A stretch of 64,000 nt of DNA. It comes from Clostridiales bacterium (lineage in GTDB: Bacteria > Bacillota > Clostridia > Christensenellales > Borkfalkiaceae). Of this stretch, positions 61,086 through 64,000 are shown piece after piece (positions within the stretch are counted from its first letter, which is position 1; every line of letters begins with the position of its first letter). The notes beneath the pieces are model-generated. The model was given only the letters and a program-made list of their open reading frames with translations, did no database searches and was not told where the DNA came from. The stretch covers positions 98,513 to 162,512 of the forward strand of contig SVHW01000003.1 in the NCBI GenBank assembly GCA_015055655.1. Direction: 5' to 3'. A program made the translations under genes and the position numbers.

Positions 61086-61922
61086 ATGCAAAAATTTTTA
61101 ACGGATATCCATACGCACTCGAAATATTCCTTTGACGGGAAGGCGGAACTGAGTGAAATGTTGCAAGTCGCCTTAGAAAAAGGGATTGCTTTTTACGGCG
61201 TGTCCGAGCATTTTGATTACGACGCCTATCTTTTCCGCGGCGATTGTTGGGTGGCGGATGCGGAAACGTATTTTCACGGCGCGCGTCATTTGCAAGAGGA
61301 TTACGAAGGCTGTATGAACGTACTTATCGGCGCAGAGTTTGGGTATTCGGACGACGAGAGGGTGCAGGCTTTTTATAAAGAAACGGTGGAGAAATACCGC
61401 CCTGATTTTGCGGTGAATAGCGTGCACGCATTGAACGGGAACGACTATTATCATTTAAGTCCGTTTTACACGGAAACGAGCGACGGGAAACGGGTTTTAC
61501 GGGAGAAGAAAGAGGTATATAAAGAATATTTACGTCTTATCCGTAAGAGCTTAGACGCGCCGTACGATTACGATATCGTCGGGCATATCGGGTACGTCAC
61601 CCGTTACGCGCCGTATGAAGACAAGGCGTTATCGTATCGCGATTACGCGGAAGAAGTCGATGATATTTTGTTGACGATTATCCGTAAAGGGAAGATTATA
61701 GAATTAAACACTTCGCGAGGTAAGGGTGCTTTTTTGCCTTCGCAAGAGTTGCTTCGTCGGTATTACGAATTGGGGGGACGTAACGTTTCCTACGGCTCGG
61801 ACGCGCACGGCGTTGACGCGGTTGCGCAAGGGCGTGACGAAGCGATAGCGCAATTAAAAGAGATAGGGTTTACGCATATTACCGTGCCGTGTAAAGGCGA
61901 ATATATTAAGGTGGAGATATAA
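61086..61922 (+). CDS. PHP-domain histidinol-phosphatase (HisJ family)
   Basis: A 278-aa PHP hydrolase with metal ligands in DIHTHSKYSFDG near residue 7, SEHFDY near 40, the Glu in IGAEFGY near 80, NSVHALNG near 108, DIVGHIGYV near 160 and SDAHG near 240. The HisJ branch releases phosphate from histidinol phosphate, but isolated copies may act on other phosphoesters, and no his genes are nearby. AGGAAGAG precedes the ATG. Confidence 0.87.
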   Translation: MQKFLTDIHTHSKYSFDGKAELSEMLQVALEKGIAFYGVSEHFDYDAYLFRGDCWVADAETYFHGARHLQEDYEGCMNVLIGAEFGYSDDERVQAFYKETVEKYRPDFAVNSVHALNGNDYYHLSPFYTETSDGKRVLREKKEVYKEYLRLIRKSLDAPYDYDIVGHIGYVTRYAPYEDKALSYRDYAEEVDDILLTIIRKGKIIELNTSRGKGAFLPSQELLRRYYELGGRNVSYGSDAHGVDAVAQGRDEAIAQLKEIGFTHITVPCKGEYIKVEI

Positions 61923-61923
61923 C

Positions 61924-62133
61924 GTGTCGCAGCTGGATATTTTGAAATTGATGCAGCGCTTGGGCGAGGAAACGGAAATTGCCGATTTCACGCCGGAGGA
62001 ATTGCAGGCGCTTCTTGACGAAATGCAAAACGGGGACGAGCCGTTGCCTATGACGGTAGAAACGTTTAAGGAAAAGTATTTTGCTTATTACGACGACGTA
62101 AAAGATAAATCGTTAAAAAAGCAGGATTGGTAA
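61924..62133 (+). CDS. Small acidic protein of unknown function
   Basis: A 69-aa acidic, helical protein (FTPEELQALLDEMQNGDEP). It starts with GTG at 61924, with GGTGGAG from the end of the PHP gene as ribosome site, one nucleotide after that gene's stop. It is 6 nt before the HAD gene, so it sits in the middle of a tight three-gene operon. Not recognised. Confidence 0.65.
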   Translation: MSQLDILKLMQRLGEETEIADFTPEELQALLDEMQNGDEPLPMTVETFKEKYFAYYDDVKDKSLKKQDW

Positions 62134-62139
62134 AGGAAA

Positions 62140-62865
62140 ATGCGAAAGAAAAAACAGTATAAATGTCTAATATTTGATGCAGACCATACGCTTCTTGATT
62201 ACGTCGCGGACGAATACGCGGCGTTCGAGAGGGTGTATCGGGAAATCGGTATGCCAACGGCGTCGTTGTTATTGGAAGACAGCCGCCGTTTTTCCGAAGA
62301 AACGTGGACGGAAGCGGGCTTGTACGACGTAGACGACCCGTTGATACAAACTACCTATCATAAGACCTATCGTTCGCACGTGTCTGGGATTTTTGAAAAA
62401 ATCTTTGAAAAGTACGGCAACCCTACGTCCGTTACGGCGGAAAAGGCGGGCGCGTTGTTTTTAAAGGCTTTGGAAGAGAAGGGACATCCCTTGGACAACG
62501 CGAAGGCGTTTTTAGAAGAAATCTCTAAAAAATATACCGTGTGCATTGCAACGAACGGTTTATCTTCCATACAGCGCGGTAGGCTGAAAGATTTTGAGAA
62601 ATTGGGCAGAATTTACGTTTCGGAAGAGATTGGCTGTATTAAGCCGTTGCCTGCGTTTTTCAAACATATCCTTAAAAAGGAGCGCGCGTCGAAAAAAAAT
62701 TGCTTAATGATAGGCGATTCTTTGCGCTCGGACGTGGCTGGCGCAAAATCGGTGGGGATAGACGCCTGCTGGTTTAATCCCGAACGGCGAGAAAACACCT
62801 CGGGGATACCTACCGATTACGAAATTTCTACGTTGGAAAGATTGAAAAAGATATTGGAAAAATAA
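62140..62865 (+). CDS. YjjG/YfnB-type HAD nucleotidase
   Basis: A 241-aa HAD hydrolase with the nucleophile motif IFDADHTLLDY near residue 11 (first Asp of DAD), ATNGLSS near 127, CIKPLPAFFKHIL near 165 and GDSLRSDVAGAKSVG near 188. The large cap domain and YjjG-like N-terminus suggest removal of phosphate from non-canonical pyrimidine nucleotides. AAAGGA lies close to the ATG. Confidence 0.86.
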   Translation: MRKKKQYKCLIFDADHTLLDYVADEYAAFERVYREIGMPTASLLLEDSRRFSEETWTEAGLYDVDDPLIQTTYHKTYRSHVSGIFEKIFEKYGNPTSVTAEKAGALFLKALEEKGHPLDNAKAFLEEISKKYTVCIATNGLSSIQRGRLKDFEKLGRIYVSEEIGCIKPLPAFFKHILKKERASKKNCLMIGDSLRSDVAGAKSVGIDACWFNPERRENTSGIPTDYEISTLERLKKILEK

Positions 62866-62900
62866 AAAAAGGCGTTCGGGATACCCGAACGCTGTTATTT
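62865..62900 (+). terminator. Terminator of the PHP-HAD operon
   Basis: GCGTTCGGG/CCCGAACGC with a 3-nt loop, followed by TGTTATTTT. Confidence 0.82.
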
Positions 62901-62929
62901 TACGAAAAAGCGCGTGAAAAAAGGACAAA

Positions 62930-62953
62930 GAAAAACCCGCCGATTGGCGGGTG
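62930..62953 (-). terminator. Terminator of the small membrane protein gene
   Basis: CCCGCC/GGCGGG with a 4-nt loop, followed on the minus strand by TTTTTC. Confidence 0.75.
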
Positions 62954-62969
62954 ATTCTTTTGTTTGCGT

Positions 62970-63209
62970 TTACTCTGCAAGGATAAGGTTGCCTTTTAAC
63001 AACAGGTAGATGAAGTCGATAAGGCCAAGGAACCAACCCCAACCGATGAACAAGAACACCAAGAATACAACGATGTGTACAAGGCTCTTCGTTCTAAGGG
63101 CAACGGACAATCTTACAAGGCATTCTACAACCCAACCAACAACGGGAAGGAGAAGGAGAATTGCTTTAAGAAGAGTAGATTGCTTGTTAAACCATTTGTC
63201 AAACGTCAT
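62970..63209 (-). CDS. Small two-helix membrane protein
   Basis: A 79-aa protein with two hydrophobic segments (~12-30, KAILLLLPVVGWVVECLV, and ~42-70, IVVFLVFLFIGWGWFLGLID). AGGAGGCGC precedes the ATG at 63209. It resembles small uncharacterised clostridial membrane proteins. Function unknown. Confidence 0.75.
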   Translation of the reverse strand: MTFDKWFNKQSTLLKAILLLLPVVGWVVECLVRLSVALRTKSLVHIVVFLVFLFIGWGWFLGLIDFIYLLLKGNLILAE

Positions 63210-63261
63210 AATGCGCCTCCTATTTTTTACAAGTGCGTAAACACTTACTATTTCTATATTC

Positions 63262-63291
63262 ATTATACAACGGAAATATACCCATTGTCAA
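63262..63291 (-). promoter_or_regulatory. Promoter of the small membrane protein gene
   Basis: TTGACA, 18 nt, TATAAT on the minus strand. Confidence 0.8.
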
Positions 63292-63316
63292 TATTTTTTC
63301 AAAAAAAGTTAAGGAT

Positions 63317-63574
63317 TTAATTATTATTTTCTTGATTTTCTTGCGTAGTTTGCGTGGCGTTTTTTGCTTTTTCGTCGGAGGACGATTTATTGGCTTGCCT
63401 AAGTTGTTGTATTTCCACTTGCGTTTTAAAAATGCGCATAAATAAGAAGAGTAAAATGGCGACGAAGCCAACAAACGCGCCCCAGCCCCAATCTACGATA
63501 ATGCAGACGGGGATAACGGCGGCAACGCACAGCGCGGCAAGAATTGTAAACGTGATTTGTAACGCTAAAAACAT
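63317..63574 (-). CDS. Small membrane protein with charged tail
   Basis: An 85-aa protein with two hydrophobic helices (~3-25 and ~28-47) and a polar Gln/Asn/Glu-rich cytoplasmic tail. The start at MFLALQITFTILA follows AGGTG weakly. Not recognised; resembles LapA-like small membrane proteins only in general layout. Confidence 0.65.
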   Translation of the reverse strand: MFLALQITFTILAALCVAAVIPVCIIVDWGWGAFVGFVAILLFLFMRIFKTQVEIQQLRQANKSSSDEKAKNATQTTQENQENNN

Positions 63575-63598
63575 AATAACACCTATATTATTATATAT

Positions 63599-63627
63599 AT
63601 TGTAACACGCGCGCGTAAAAAAGTCAA
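63599..63627 (-). promoter_or_regulatory. Promoter of the 85-aa membrane protein gene
   Basis: TTGACT, 17 nt, TACAAT on the minus strand, about 25 nt before the gene. Confidence 0.65.
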
Positions 63628-63689
63628 GAAAAAGTGGCGGCGCATAGGGGAACGGCAAAGAAAAAAACGAACAACCTTTCCAAAATTTG

Positions 63690-64000
63690 GCGAAAAAAGT
63701 AGATAAAAAAAGATTAAAAAACTTTTTTAAAAAAGTTAAAAAAACCGTGAAAAAATGCTTGACAATGGAAAAAGGTTTGTGGTATTATATACAAGCTGTC
63801 GCCAAAAAGGGCAGCCATCGAACTGAATTGTTCGGTGCAAAGCAGATTAAAAACAGAATAAGAAAGAAATGAGAAAAAAATTTGTGACAACAAGCAAATA
63901 AGTAATTTCCGTTAATTTCAAAAACAAGAAGTACTTGAAAAAGTAACCTTGAAAGCAAGTCAGCAAAGAGATAACAAAAAACAAGTTAGAGCCGTTGTTG
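63690..64000 (+). promoter_or_regulatory. Strong promoter and leader, possibly of an rRNA operon
   Basis: TTGACA (63759-63764), 18 nt, TATTAT (63783-63788) is preceded by ~50 nt rich in A and T tracts that look like an UP element. It is followed by more than 200 nt of A-rich sequence without a gene, running to the window edge. This pattern fits a stable-RNA promoter and 16S leader, but the RNA gene itself is outside. Confidence 0.45.

Noticed and set aside
63687..63872. 61-aa Lys-rich plus-strand frame
   Set aside because: It spans the UP element and promoter at the right edge; composition reflects A-tracts.
1..64000. CRISPR arrays, prophage, insertion sequences, tRNA genes
   Set aside because: I looked for spaced direct repeats, transposase-like frames and tRNA T-loop (GTTCGA-type) signatures in the intergenic gaps and found none I could support; a tRNAscan and Rfam run would settle this.

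Overview
The window is chromosomal DNA from an endospore-forming member of the Clostridia. The evidence is a GerA-type germinant receptor operon, YyaC, a SpoIVFA/SpoIVFB-like pair, a PdaB-like deacetylase, a SpoVB-like flippase, Firmicutes-type extended L27, and Bacillus/Clostridia gene pairs (lon-engB, spoVB-mazG, rqcH, ricT, yaaO-like decarboxylase-tmk). The finer placement (gut Clostridia, possibly Christensenellales-like) is an inference from gene content and moderate GC. I saw no phage, insertion sequence, CRISPR array or restriction system, and no tRNA or rRNA gene.

The window is origin-proximal. The block rpmH-rnpA-yidD-yidC-jag, dnaN and rsmG surrounds an AT-rich non-coding stretch at about 15.29-15.75 kb. 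That stretch carries DnaA boxes, a run resembling DnaA-trios and an AT-rich unwinding region, so it is the probable oriC. The dnaA gene, normally beside dnaN and oriC, is not in the window, and rpmH and dnaN are neighbours on the same strand. A second dense DnaA-box cluster lies at 4.6-5.1 kb, and a near-perfect parS site at 60.8 kb.

Layout. 0-4.5 kb: partial tRNA methyltransferase, then gerA operon. 4.5-5.1 kb: DnaA-box cluster. 5.1-9.9 kb: cvpA, yyaC, preQ1-riboswitch-controlled queT, and an ABC exporter pair. 9.9-16.4 kb: origin block. 16.5-21.7 kb: tyrosine-kinase/chain-length regulator pair, ricT-holB, EamA transporter. 21.7-22.7 kb: small accessory patch with an XRE repressor, palindromic operators and two tandem duplications. 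22.8-31.2 kb: ribosomal proteins L21/L27, then a proteostasis and RNA group (rqcH, tig, clpP, clpX, RNase G). 31.3-35.1 kb: SpoIVFA/FB-like pair, two-OB-fold SSB-like protein, PdaB-like deacetylase. 35.2-43.1 kb: Lrp regulator with aminotransferase, greA-lysS, decarboxylase-tmk, mntP. 43.4-53.7 kb: ftsH, a divergent ParB-like protein, a hairpin-array element, lon-engB, SpoVB-like flippase, mazG, dus. 53.8-63.6 kb: sugar dehydratase, ECF S component, VanZ-popT-comFC operon, NlpC/P60 lipoprotein, PHP phosphatase, HAD nucleotidase and small membrane proteins. The right edge carries a strong promoter that looks like the start of an rRNA operon.

Two regulatory themes recur. Sigma-A promoters with near-consensus boxes precede most transcription units. 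At least five genes have a -10 box ending only 6-9 nt before the start codon and no Shine-Dalgarno sequence, which suggests leaderless mRNAs.
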